Assembly (NCBI GenBank): GCA_963205105.1
Contig: CAUJJW010000199.1
Span: forward strand, 1-34,914
Direction: 5' to 3'
Length of the DNA: 34,914 bases
Origin: Verrucomicrobiota bacterium
GTDB taxonomy: Bacteria; Verrucomicrobiota; Verrucomicrobiia; Limisphaerales; CAIMTB01
Shown: positions 1 to 6,585 of the stretch, piece after piece
Position numbering within the stretch: the first letter of the stretch is position 1
How the letters are laid out: every line of letters starts with the position of its first letter
Program-made: the position numbers and the translations under genes
Notes under the pieces: model-generated
The model's input: only the letters and a program-made list of their open reading frames with translations
Told to the model about the DNA's origin: nothing
Database searches by the model: none

Positions 1-288
1 CCCCACGGTCATCGCGCACCCCACGGTCATCGCGCACCCCACGGTCATCGCGCACCCCACGGTCATCGCGCACCCCACGGTCGTCGCGCACCCCACGGTC
101 GTCGCGCACCCCACGGTCGTCACGCGGTCCGCGGTCGTCGCGCACCCCACGGTCATCGCGCGGTCCGCGATCATCGCGCGGTCCGCGATCGTCGCGTGGT
201 CCCCGGTCGTCGCGCACCCCACGGTCATCGCGCGGTCCGCGATCATCGCGCGGTCCGCGATCGTCGCGTGGTCCCCGGTCGTTGCGGG
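1..288 (-). repeat. Tandem array of 16 units of 18 bp, coding for RDDRG(V/P) hexapeptides
   Basis: Sixteen contiguous 18-bp units run from the left edge to 288. The consensus read on the plus strand is CCCCACGGTCATCGCGCA. Variants replace CCCCACGG with GTCCGCGA or GTCCCCGG, and swap ATC for GTC. Units 1-4 are identical. Units 9-12 (145-216) recur almost exactly as units 13-16 (217-288), a 72-bp higher-order duplication. Nearly all differences are synonymous or switch Val and Pro in the sixth position. The array continues beyond the window. Confidence 0.95.
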
Positions 289-673
289 GGACGCGTCGCT
301 CCCGCGGGTTAATGTCATCGCGCAGCCGCGGCCGTTCGGGAGCCGGCTGGGCCTGGGGTTGCTCGGGCGGAACGAACCCGGATTCCGCAGGAGACTCGAA
401 GGCCTCGGGCGAAGCGTCCGCGTACCCTTGATCCGGCGTGTCGGCTTCAGCCTGGAAGGATTCTTCAGGATGCGGGATGGCTTCGACAGGGGCGTCGGGA
501 TGGTTTGCCGGGACGGCTGGAATCTCAGCAGAACCGGGGATTTCCTCATTTTCGACCTTTGGCTTGGAAAGGCGATGGCGGGGGCGGAACGTGCGTCCGC
601 GCGCCGGACGGCGTCGCGCCACGGGGCGTTCGCCGGAGGGTGTGCCAGAGGGTGTTTCGGTTTCGGAACTCAT
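1..673 (-). CDS. N-terminal part of a basic low-complexity protein with RDDRG(V/P) repeats (3' end outside window)
   Basis: On the minus strand an ATG at 673 opens a frame with no stop down to the left edge, about 224 codons. The protein begins [17 protein letters not shown], then has a strongly basic stretch ([17 protein letters not shown]), then a Glu/Pro/Ala-rich acidic stretch to about residue 110. From about residue 128 it becomes a run of Arg-Asp-Asp-Arg-Gly-Val/Pro hexapeptides. It lies 79 bp downstream of lpxA on the same strand and may be co-transcribed with it. I do not recognise the protein. Disordered Arg/Gly/Asp arms of this kind occur on bacterial RNA-handling proteins such as Rho, DEAD-box helicases and RNase E/G, but that is analogy only, and any folded domain would lie outside the window. 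No Shine-Dalgarno sequence is visible. The coding call rests on the open frame, and the repeat unit being a multiple of three supports it. Confidence 0.7.
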   Translation of the reverse strand, partial: MSSETETPSGTPSGERPVARRRPARGRTFRPRHRLSKPKVENEEIPGSAEIPAVPANHPDAPVEAIPHPEESFQAEADTPDQGYADASPEAFESPAESGFVPPEQPQAQPAPERPRLRDDINPRERRVPRNDRGPRDDRGPRDDRGPRDDRGVRDDRGPRDDRGPRDDRGPRDDRGVRDDRGPRDDRGVRDDRGVRDDRGVRDDRGVRDDRGVRDDRGVRDDRG

Positions 674-752
674 GCAGGCAGTGTTGGCTGTCGGAATGTT
701 GGCTTGCGGTGTTGAACGCGCCGTCGATTGGTAGCGGGGGGCGATTGGAACG

Positions 753-1544
753 TCACTTGCTGATGCCCCGGTCGCTGGCACGGATGAACTGCACCAACTG
801 CCGGAGTTCCGGCAGTGGCGGCAGTTCATGCTCGATGTGCGTCAGCGCGTTCGAGATTGAGAGATTGTCGCGGAAAAGGACGCGAAAGGCGCTTTTGAGC
901 GCGGAGGAGACTTCGTCGGTGATGCCATTGCGTTCGAGGCCGACACGGTTGAGGGCACGGACGGCGGCCGGGTTGCCATCGACCAGCATGAACGGAGGCA
1001 CGTCTTGAACGACCTTGGAACAGCCGCCGACGATGGACATGGAGCCGATCCGGCAGAATTGGTGAATCAGGGAATGTCCTCCGATAACCGCCCGGTCCTC
1101 GACGATGACATGGCCGGCGAGGCCGGCGCTGGAAATGATGATCTGATCGCCCAGGACCACGTTGTGGGCGATATGGCTGTAGGCGAGGATGTGGTTCCCG
1201 GAGCCGATCCGGGTGTATTCACCGTCTCCGGTGGCACTGTGAATCGTGACCCCTTCCCGGATGGTGTTACGGTCTCCGATGACCGTCCGGGTGGTTCCCC
1301 CCTGCCATTTGAGGTCCTGTGTCTTGAGGCCGATGGTGGCGAACGGGAAGATCTCGTTGTCGCGGCCAAGGACCGTATCGCCGTCGATGACGATGTGACT
1401 GTGAAGCCGATTGCCCGGGCCGAGAACCACCTCGGGTCCGATGACGCAGTAGGGTCCGATCTCGCACCCCTCCCCGACGACGGCCCGCCCATGGACGACG
1501 GCGGTCGGATGGATCACTGCGGCAACTTGGGGAACCTCGTGCAT
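753..1544 (-). CDS. lpxA: LpxA, acyl-ACP--UDP-N-acetylglucosamine O-acyltransferase
   Basis: This is the first enzyme of lipid A synthesis. It transfers a 3-hydroxyacyl chain from acyl carrier protein to the 3-OH of UDP-GlcNAc in the cytoplasm. The 263 residues match the family's usual length. The N-terminal two thirds are hexapeptide repeats of the left-handed beta helix ([20 protein letters not shown] and on). The signature [10 protein letters not shown] gives His124 and His127, His127 corresponding to the catalytic His125 of the E. coli enzyme. [14 protein letters not shown] near residue 175 and the helical C-terminus are also typical. The start codon's A is the last base of the lpxC-fabZ stop codon, so translation is probably coupled. 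Gene order lpxC-fabZ then lpxA keeps three lipid A and fatty-acid steps on one transcript. Confidence 0.97.
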   Translation of the reverse strand: MHEVPQVAAVIHPTAVVHGRAVVGEGCEIGPYCVIGPEVVLGPGNRLHSHIVIDGDTVLGRDNEIFPFATIGLKTQDLKWQGGTTRTVIGDRNTIREGVTIHSATGDGEYTRIGSGNHILAYSHIAHNVVLGDQIIISSAGLAGHVIVEDRAVIGGHSLIHQFCRIGSMSIVGGCSKVVQDVPPFMLVDGNPAAVRALNRVGLERNGITDEVSSALKSAFRVLFRDNLSISNALTHIEHELPPLPELRQLVQFIRASDRGISK

Positions 1545-2911
1545 CAGCCTTCCGTAAGCATAAATGTCACCTCGGCCTCGCTCACCGTTTCACCTGCCAC
1601 GGAGCATACGCCCTTGGCCTTGCCGATCTTGCCTCGGCTTTTCGTGAGTTCGACATCGATGATCAGTTGGTCTCCGGGCTGCACCGGACGCCTCCATTTC
1701 ACGCTCTCAGCGGACATGAAGTAGGCCAGTTTGCCCGAGTGTTCGGCCTGACGCAGCATCAGAATGCCGGCGACTTGCGCCATGGCTTCCAGTTGGAGCA
1801 CCCCCGGCATGATCGGGTGCCCGGGGAAATGCCCCTGAAAATAGGGTTCGTTCATCGTCACATTCTTGAGTGCGACGATGCGATTCCCTTCCACTTTGAC
1901 GACCCGGTCCACCATCAGGAACGGATAACGGTGGGGGAGCAGTTTGAGCACGCCCATGATGTCCAGCGCCCCCGTCACGGCGGGTCGAGGTCCATCTGCT
2001 TCGGATCCCCCCGAGGAGGTTCCTTGCGCCGGGCGCGGGGGTGGGGCAAACGCCTGCATGGCCACCTCGGGGCGGCGCATCTGCTCCACGATGCGCCTCG
2101 CGAGCTCGCAGTTCGGACCGTGCCCGGGCCGCACCGCCACAATGTGCGCCTTCAAGGGGCGCCCCACCAGGGACAGGTCCCCAACAATGTCCAGCATCTT
2201 GTGCCGGACGAATTCGTCCGGAAACCGGAGCGGTTCAGTGGTCAGAACGGCGTCGTCGCGGATGATCACCGCGTTCTCCAGGCTGCCGCCCCGGATCAGA
2301 CCGTTCTTCACCAACGCCTCGATTTCCTCAAAAAAACAGAAGGTCCGCGCCGGTGCCAGCTCCCGAACCCACGTCTCCGAGGTGACTTCCACGGAGAACA
2401 CCTGGGTGTAGCGGCCGGTCCGATCCGCGTTGGTGCAGGTGATCTTCAGCCGATCGTGCGGCAGGGCCACCATGGTCGTGTCCCCCATCACCAGCTCGAT
2501 CGGCTCGGTCACCGAATACGACGTTCGTGCCTCGCTTTGGGGTTGAAGCCCCGCCTCCTCGATCATTCGGACATAGGGCTGGGCGCTGCCATCACCGATG
2601 GGAGGTTCCCCTGCATCCAACTCCACCACCGCGTTGTCCACCCCGCACCCGGCAAAGGCTGCCAGGACGTGTTCAACCGTATGAACACGCGCACTCCCCC
2701 GAGCCAGTGATGTCGACCGCGTCGTGTCCCCCACATGGTCCACGTGCGCCTCAATCTCAGGCTTTCCCTCAAGATCAATGCGTCGAAATCGGATACCGGC
2801 ATTCGGTGGCGCCGGCAAAAAGGTCATCTGGACCCGATTGCCGCCATGCAAGCCCACGCCCGAAAGACTGGCGGGACCACTGAGTGTCTGCTGTTGCGAC
2901 ACGCCGTGCAT
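1544..2911 (-). CDS. lpxC: Bifunctional UDP-3-O-acyl-N-acetylglucosamine deacetylase / 3-hydroxyacyl-ACP dehydratase (LpxC-FabZ fusion)
   Basis: The protein fuses two enzymes. LpxC (residues about 1-285) is the zinc deacetylase that commits UDP-GlcNAc to lipid A. FabZ (about 317-455) dehydrates 3-hydroxyacyl-ACP. Zinc ligands are visible as His81 (HTVEH), His237 and Asp241 (HKMLD), with catalytic His264 (VRPGHGPN). FabZ shows LLPHRYPFLMVD (His327) and GVLQLEAMAQ (Glu375). A Pro/Gly-rich linker (about 285-315) joins them. I chose the ATG at 2911. An in-frame TTG at 2938 would add nine residues, but numbering from 2911 puts the LpxC ligands within two residues of the E. coli positions 79, 238, 242 and 265. 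Such fusions are known from Bacteroidetes and related Gram-negative phyla. The upstream region is interrupted by an insertion sequence about 60 bp away. Confidence 0.95.
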   Translation of the reverse strand: MHGVSQQQTLSGPASLSGVGLHGGNRVQMTFLPAPPNAGIRFRRIDLEGKPEIEAHVDHVGDTTRSTSLARGSARVHTVEHVLAAFAGCGVDNAVVELDAGEPPIGDGSAQPYVRMIEEAGLQPQSEARTSYSVTEPIELVMGDTTMVALPHDRLKITCTNADRTGRYTQVFSVEVTSETWVRELAPARTFCFFEEIEALVKNGLIRGGSLENAVIIRDDAVLTTEPLRFPDEFVRHKMLDIVGDLSLVGRPLKAHIVAVRPGHGPNCELARRIVEQMRRPEVAMQAFAPPPRPAQGTSSGGSEADGPRPAVTGALDIMGVLKLLPHRYPFLMVDRVVKVEGNRIVALKNVTMNEPYFQGHFPGHPIMPGVLQLEAMAQVAGILMLRQAEHSGKLAYFMSAESVKWRRPVQPGDQLIIDVELTKSRGKIGKAKGVCSVAGETVSEAEVTFMLTEG

Positions 2912-2970
2912 TAAACGGGCCAGTCCAACCTTTGGCAAGCGATGCCCTGCCGATCTCGCAGATACTCAAG

Positions 2971-2985
2971 GGCGTGTTGCCCAAA
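2971..2985 (+). repeat. Left terminal inverted repeat of the IS1182-type element
   Basis: GGCGTGTTGCCCAAA, exact inverse of the right end. It is preceded by CTCAAG (2965-2970), which is repeated directly after the right end. Confidence 0.85.
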
Positions 2986-3025
2986 TGAATAAAACGCGGG
3001 TTGGGTGGATCCATAGGATGACGCC

Positions 3026-4582
3026 ATGATGGGCATCCACCAACCGCAGAAGGAACTGTTCTCCTACGAGGTCGATTTGGATCGTCGAGTGCGCACGGAC
3101 CACCCACTGCGACGATTGAATTCCGTTCTCGACCTTTCCTTCGTCCGTGCCGAGGTCGCCCGCTGCTACGGGTTCAACGGCCACGTCTCCGTCGATCCCG
3201 TCGTGCTCGTGAAGCTGATGATCCTCCTGTTCTTGGAGGACATTCCGAGTGAACGGGAACTCATGAGCCGACTGGCGGAGCGGCTGGACTATCTCTGGTT
3301 CCTGGGATTCGGCTTGGACACTCCCATCCCAAATCACAGCGTGCTTTCCAAGGCCCGGAAGCGTTGGGGGGCGGAGGTCTTCGAACGGATCTTCGTGCGA
3401 AGCGTTCGGCAGTGTGTCGAGGCAGGACTGGTGGACGGTCGCAAGCTACATGTGGACTCCAGCCTGGTGGACGCCAATGCCAGTAACGACTCGATCGTGG
3501 AAGGGCCGGTGGAACTGATCACGGCGCTCAAGCAGGCCTGTGGCGCCGTGGAAGCCAAACTGGACGAGGTGACAACAACACCGGAGAGCTACGAAGCCGT
3601 CGCGGATCGGACCTGCTCGACCACGGATCCCGACGCGACTGTGGTGCGCAAAAGTCGAGGGGACGGACCCAGGGCCCGATACCATCATCACCGGGCAATA
3701 GACGACCAATGCGGCGTGATCACCGCGGTGGAGACGACCACTGGAGCCGTGGCGGAGAATCGACGGCTGATGGCATTGGCGGAACAGGCCGAAGCGAACG
3801 CCGAGACTCGGCCGGAGATCCTGGTAGCGGACCGGAAGTACGGCACGAATGACAATTTCGTGGCGGCACAGCAGGCAGGGTACAGGACCCACATGGCGGA
3901 CTTGCGCAAGAGCCAAGCCAATCCACGCCAGGAAGGGATCTTCGGCGAGGAGGAGTTCGTCTATGATGCCGCGACCGACACCTTCCGCTGCCCGGCTGGT
4001 CAGCTCATGAAACCGCGACGCATCCACCCGGTTCGACGTACCCAGGAATACATGACGGCGGCGAAGGTGTGTAACGGTTGTGCGCTGAGAGAGCGGTGCA
4101 CGCGGTCGCGCACGGGTCGGACGGTGCATCGACATGAGCATCAGGAGTTGCTCGATCGGGCCCGGGAGCAGTCCCACGGGGATCGTGCCCGCGCGGATCG
4201 CCGGCGCCGGCAGTATCTGATGGAGGGAAGTTTTGCCGATGCCGCGAACAACCATGGGTTCAAGCGATCGCGCTGGCGGCGTCTGTGGAGGCAACAGATC
4301 CAAGACTGGTTAATCGCTGCGGTGCAGAATTGGCGAATCATGCTGCGTGAGCGGGATGCGGAGAAAACGGCCCCGAGTGCAGGCGTGGTCGCGCTGACAG
4401 ATCCTTCGAAGATCGTGTGGATCGGAGCAGAAATGTGGAAAAGCTCAGTTTCGCGGGCCCAAAGCCCTCTTCTTGAGCGAAATCCGCGCCATTGGGCTTT
4501 ACCTGCGATAGGGCACCGAAGGAGTCATCCCGATCTGCGATGGGACCAGGAGCCGAATGTTATCCATGTGGGAGCGGAATAG
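3026..4582 (+). CDS. IS1182-family transposase (DDE type)
   Basis: The 518-residue protein starts MMGIHQPQKELFSYEVDL and carries the DUF772-like N-terminal region (RTDHPLRRLNSVLDLSF, then FLEDIPSERELMSRLAERLD, about residues 25-110). An RNase H-like catalytic core follows. Likely acidic triad: Asp144 (HVDSSLVDANAS), Asp269 (LVADRKYGTND) and Glu400 (YLMEGSF). A Cys cluster (CPAGQL, then CNGCALRERC) lies between the second and third acidic residues, as in many members. ATG at 3026 is followed at once by a second ATG (3029), and AGGA lies upstream at 3015-3018. The last 60 residues or so, after VVALTDPSK, are unlike the conserved C-terminus I know and may be a lineage-specific tail. The frame is intact, so the element may be active. 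Confidence 0.93.
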   Translation: MMGIHQPQKELFSYEVDLDRRVRTDHPLRRLNSVLDLSFVRAEVARCYGFNGHVSVDPVVLVKLMILLFLEDIPSERELMSRLAERLDYLWFLGFGLDTPIPNHSVLSKARKRWGAEVFERIFVRSVRQCVEAGLVDGRKLHVDSSLVDANASNDSIVEGPVELITALKQACGAVEAKLDEVTTTPESYEAVADRTCSTTDPDATVVRKSRGDGPRARYHHHRAIDDQCGVITAVETTTGAVAENRRLMALAEQAEANAETRPEILVADRKYGTNDNFVAAQQAGYRTHMADLRKSQANPRQEGIFGEEEFVYDAATDTFRCPAGQLMKPRRIHPVRRTQEYMTAAKVCNGCALRERCTRSRTGRTVHRHEHQELLDRAREQSHGDRARADRRRRQYLMEGSFADAANNHGFKRSRWRRLWRQQIQDWLIAAVQNWRIMLRERDAEKTAPSAGVVALTDPSKIVWIGAEMWKSSVSRAQSPLLERNPRHWALPAIGHRRSHPDLRWDQEPNVIHVGAE

Positions 4583-4651
4583 CAGCCATCCGGGCAGATA
4601 GGGAATAAGCCGTCACAAGCGGTAGGCACCGGGCCCGCTCCGAATCCATGC

Positions 4652-4666
4652 TTTGGGCAACACGCC
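4652..4666 (-). repeat. Right terminal inverted repeat of the IS1182-type element
   Basis: TTTGGGCAACACGCC, exact inverse of 2971-2985. CTCAAG follows at 4667-4672 and matches the sequence before the left end. Confidence 0.85.
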
Positions 4667-4728
4667 CTCAAGTCCCTACCCCAGCATGCCCCCTCGCCTA
4701 CCCGGCCCGGACCCCTTAGGCTCCCCTC

Positions 4729-5127
4729 ATGCGACTCGCCTTCAAGCTCCTCCATACCCGCTACCGCGTGAACGATCTCGAACGTTCCGTCCGCTTCTAC
4801 CGCGAAATCCTCGGCCTGGATGAGATCCGACGCCACAAATCCCCCCGGGGATCCGAACTCGTCTTCCTCAAAGCCCCCGAAAGTGAGGAAACCATCGAAC
4901 TCTGCTGCTTCCCCGACAGCGGCCCCGTCCAGGTCCAACCCGACCTCACCCACCTCGCCTTCCAAGTGGACAGCCTCGAAGCCTTCGGCCAACACATCGC
5001 CCAACACGGAGTACGATTCTCCGACGGCCCCCATCTCAAACCCGACGGCAGCGGCATCGCCTTTGTCGACGCCCCGGAAGGTTACGAGATCGAACTGATT
5101 CAGCGCGGCCCCAGTTCGCCCGCCTGA
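4729..5127 (+). CDS. VOC-superfamily protein, probable lactoylglutathione lyase (glyoxalase I)
   Basis: The 132 residues match glyoxalase I in length. This enzyme isomerises the glutathione-methylglyoxal hemithioacetal to lactoylglutathione in the cytosol. Two beta-alpha-beta-beta-beta halves are visible: LHTRYRVNDLERSVRFYREI and LTHLAFQVDSLEAFGQHI. Residues at the metal-ligand positions of E. coli GloA are all present: His9, Glu57 (TIELC), His75 (LTHLAF) and Glu122 (YEIELI). That favours a true glyoxalase I over other VOC enzymes, but substrate cannot be read from sequence. It starts about 60 bp beyond the IS right end, so the IS may have altered its promoter. Its last 28 bases overlap the end of the convergent panE-like gene. 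Confidence 0.85.
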   Translation: MRLAFKLLHTRYRVNDLERSVRFYREILGLDEIRRHKSPRGSELVFLKAPESEETIELCCFPDSGPVQVQPDLTHLAFQVDSLEAFGQHIAQHGVRFSDGPHLKPDGSGIAFVDAPEGYEIELIQRGPSSPA

Positions 5128-6107
5128 CCGGACACCCGCCGGTCCAACTCCACCAGCAGCGCGTGAAGCGCTGTCAACCGCGGCGCCGACACGCCTGCGG
5201 CCCGAATCCGCCGCAACGGCTCGCCAAACATCGTCTCCACCTCCAACGGCAGTCGACGTTCGAAATCGATCAACGTCGACGCCTTGTACGAGTCAATCAC
5301 CCGCGTCCGCTCCAACTGGACGTCCGCGACCGAAGGTTCCACCGCCAGGCCCTGGGCGCGCGCGCCGGCGATCGTTTCCATCATCAGTTCCCGGACCAAC
5401 GCCTCCCATGGACCGCCGTCCAGCAGCACATCGGTGGGCGCGCATTCCCCCCTCCATTCCCCTTCCAAGCATCTCCCCGCCAGCACGCTCTTGTATCCGG
5501 CGACCGCCGCCACCCCGACCCCATTGAACGGGATGTTCCACACCAGCTTCTCCCAGTGCGCCTGTTCCAGGTTGTCGACCACTTCACAGGGCACACCTCC
5601 GTCTCGAAACCACCCGGCAAGGCGCGCTGCCCGCTCCGAAGCCGGTCGCCGAAATTCGCCCAGCATGATCCGCCCATAGGCCTGATGGTGAATCACCCCG
5701 GGCGCCACCCGGTTCAACGCCACAAAACACAGCCCGCCAAACACCCGCTCCGGGCCGAGCAAATCCGCCAAGAGCTCCTCGCTGCCCAGGCCGTTCTGCA
5801 GCGTCAACACCGCGGTGTTCGCTCCCACCAGCGGCGGAATCAGCCTCGAGAATTCCCCGTTGGCCGTCGTTTTCAGACCAATCACCACCAGATCGCAGGC
5901 ACCGATCTCTTCAGGCGCTTTGGCCGCCACCGGGCGGACCAGGAAGCCTCCCCCGTCCTCCCGAATCTCCACGCCGCGCTCCCGCACCACGGCGTAGTCG
6001 GATCGCAACAGGAAGTGAACATCGTGTCCCGCCCGGGTCAGACACGCCCCGTAGTAGCTCCCCAGCGCACCACAGCCCACCACCGCAATTCGACCCCGTC
6101 CGTGCAT
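5100..6107 (-). CDS. 2-dehydropantoate 2-reductase family protein (PanE/ApbA)
   Basis: Members reduce ketopantoate to pantoate with NADPH in pantothenate and CoA synthesis. This 335-residue protein has the N-terminal Rossmann motif IAVVGCGALGSYYG (residues 7-20), the family segment LTLQNGLGSEELL, and the C-terminal helical domain with EKLVWNIPFN, where Lys187 and Asn191 align with E. coli Lys176 and Asn180. I place the start at the ATG at 6107 because AGGAGG lies 7 bases upstream. A longer frame from 6170 would run through the HU terminator and is rejected. Several paralogues of this family act on other 2-oxo acids, so the pantoate assignment is probable, not certain. The gene lies downstream of HU beyond a terminator and converges on the VOC gene with a 28-base overlap. 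Confidence 0.88.
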   Translation of the reverse strand: MHGRGRIAVVGCGALGSYYGACLTRAGHDVHFLLRSDYAVVRERGVEIREDGGGFLVRPVAAKAPEEIGACDLVVIGLKTTANGEFSRLIPPLVGANTAVLTLQNGLGSEELLADLLGPERVFGGLCFVALNRVAPGVIHHQAYGRIMLGEFRRPASERAARLAGWFRDGGVPCEVVDNLEQAHWEKLVWNIPFNGVGVAAVAGYKSVLAGRCLEGEWRGECAPTDVLLDGGPWEALVRELMMETIAGARAQGLAVEPSVADVQLERTRVIDSYKASTLIDFERRLPLEVETMFGEPLRRIRAAGVSAPRLTALHALLVELDRRVSGQAGELGPR

Positions 6108-6110
6108 CAG

Positions 6111-6118
6111 CAATCCTC
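6111..6118 (-). promoter_or_regulatory. Shine-Dalgarno site deciding the panE-like start
   Basis: The minus strand reads TAGGAGGA ahead of the ATG at 6107 with a 7-base gap after AGGAGG. It is one of the few strong Shine-Dalgarno sites in the window, and it fixes the start codon. Confidence 0.8.
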
Positions 6119-6122
6119 CTAG

Positions 6123-6154
6123 AAAAAAGGGGCACCCCGTTCCCGGGATGCCCC
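6123..6154 (-). terminator. Intrinsic terminator downstream of the HU gene
   Basis: Read on the minus strand, GGGGCATCCCG, loop GGAA, then CGGGGTGCCCC forms an 11-bp stem with a single G-T wobble, followed directly by six T. It starts 20 bases after the HU stop codon and ends just before the panE Shine-Dalgarno. This indicates that HU is transcribed as a single gene. Confidence 0.92.
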
Positions 6155-6173
6155 TGCGAAAGCCGCTCAAAGT

Positions 6174-6461
6174 TTACTTCACTCCGAGGATCGCGTCCTT
6201 CGCCGCCTTGGCGACGCGGAACTTCACGACCTTCTTCGCAGGAATCTTGATGGTCGCGCCGGTCTTGGGATTCCGACCCATGCGCGCCTTCCGATTCACG
6301 AGAACGAGTTTGCCGATTCCAGGGAGGGTGAACGTGTCCTTGGCGTGCTTGTAAGCCAGTTCGGTCAGCACCGCGAGGATCTCGGAAGCCTGCTTCTTGC
6401 TGAGGCCAGCTTTGTCCGCCACTGACGCAGCCAGTTGTGATTTGGTGAGGGGTTTAGCCAT
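6174..6461 (-). CDS. HU-family DNA-binding protein
   Basis: A small (95 residues) basic nucleoid-associated protein that bends and compacts DNA as a dimer. The N-terminal helices (LTKSQLAASVADKAGLSKKQ) and the beta-arm signature GRNPKTGATIKIPA (about residues 62-75) with the preceding GIGKLVLV are diagnostic. It ends with a lysine-rich helix (FRVAKAAKDAILGVK). The protein is a few residues longer at the N-terminus than E. coli HU (MAKPLTKSQ). It stands alone between a strong terminator and a 124-bp upstream gap that holds a possible sigma-70 promoter. Whether it behaves as HU or as a sequence-preferring IHF-type paralogue cannot be told here. Confidence 0.95.
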   Translation of the reverse strand: MAKPLTKSQLAASVADKAGLSKKQASEILAVLTELAYKHAKDTFTLPGIGKLVLVNRKARMGRNPKTGATIKIPAKKVVKFRVAKAAKDAILGVK

Positions 6462-6505
6462 AGGGATTGTGGTTGAAGCGTTATTCTGTCGCCGTCGACC
6501 TCCGC

Positions 6506-6535
6506 GTTCTACGAATCGAAGAACGCCAACTGCAA
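6506..6535 (-). promoter_or_regulatory. Possible sigma-70 promoter of the HU gene
   Basis: On the minus strand TTGCAG (6535-6530) and TAGAAC (6511-6506) are separated by 18 bases, placing the transcription start about 38 bases before the HU ATG. The -10 match is only partial. Confidence 0.3.
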
Positions 6536-6585
6536 GGGAAAACTGGGCAAAATACGGTGTTTTTCATGGGAATTGCGCAATTTTC

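Larger units (their letters stand above)
2971..4666 (+). mobile_element. IS1182-family insertion sequence, 1696 bp, apparently complete
   Basis: A single transposase gene is bounded by perfect 15-bp inverted repeats (GGCGTGTTGCCCAAA at 2971-2985, its complement at 4652-4666). CTCAAG occurs directly on both outer edges (2965-2970 and 4667-4672) and would fit a 6-bp target duplication. An alternative reading takes the ends as 22-bp imperfect inverted repeats (2964-2985 and 4652-4673) with no duplication. The length fits the IS1182 family. It sits between the lpxC-fabZ start and the VOC gene. Confidence 0.88.

Noticed and set aside
1..288. CRISPR-like regular repeat array
   Set aside because: The 18-bp units abut with no spacers, are variable, and form one continuous reading frame on the minus strand.
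2912..2938. TTG start at 2938 for lpxC-fabZ
   Set aside because: It adds nine residues with no family match; numbering from the ATG at 2911 agrees with LpxC active-site positions.
6108..6170. Longer start for the panE-like gene at 6170
   Set aside because: It would run through the HU terminator hairpin and adds residues before the Rossmann motif, while AGGAGG marks the ATG at 6107.
6560..6585. AATTGCGCAATT palindrome after the subtilase stop as a terminator
   Set aside because: The stem is short and AT-rich at its ends, and no T-run follows on the minus strand.
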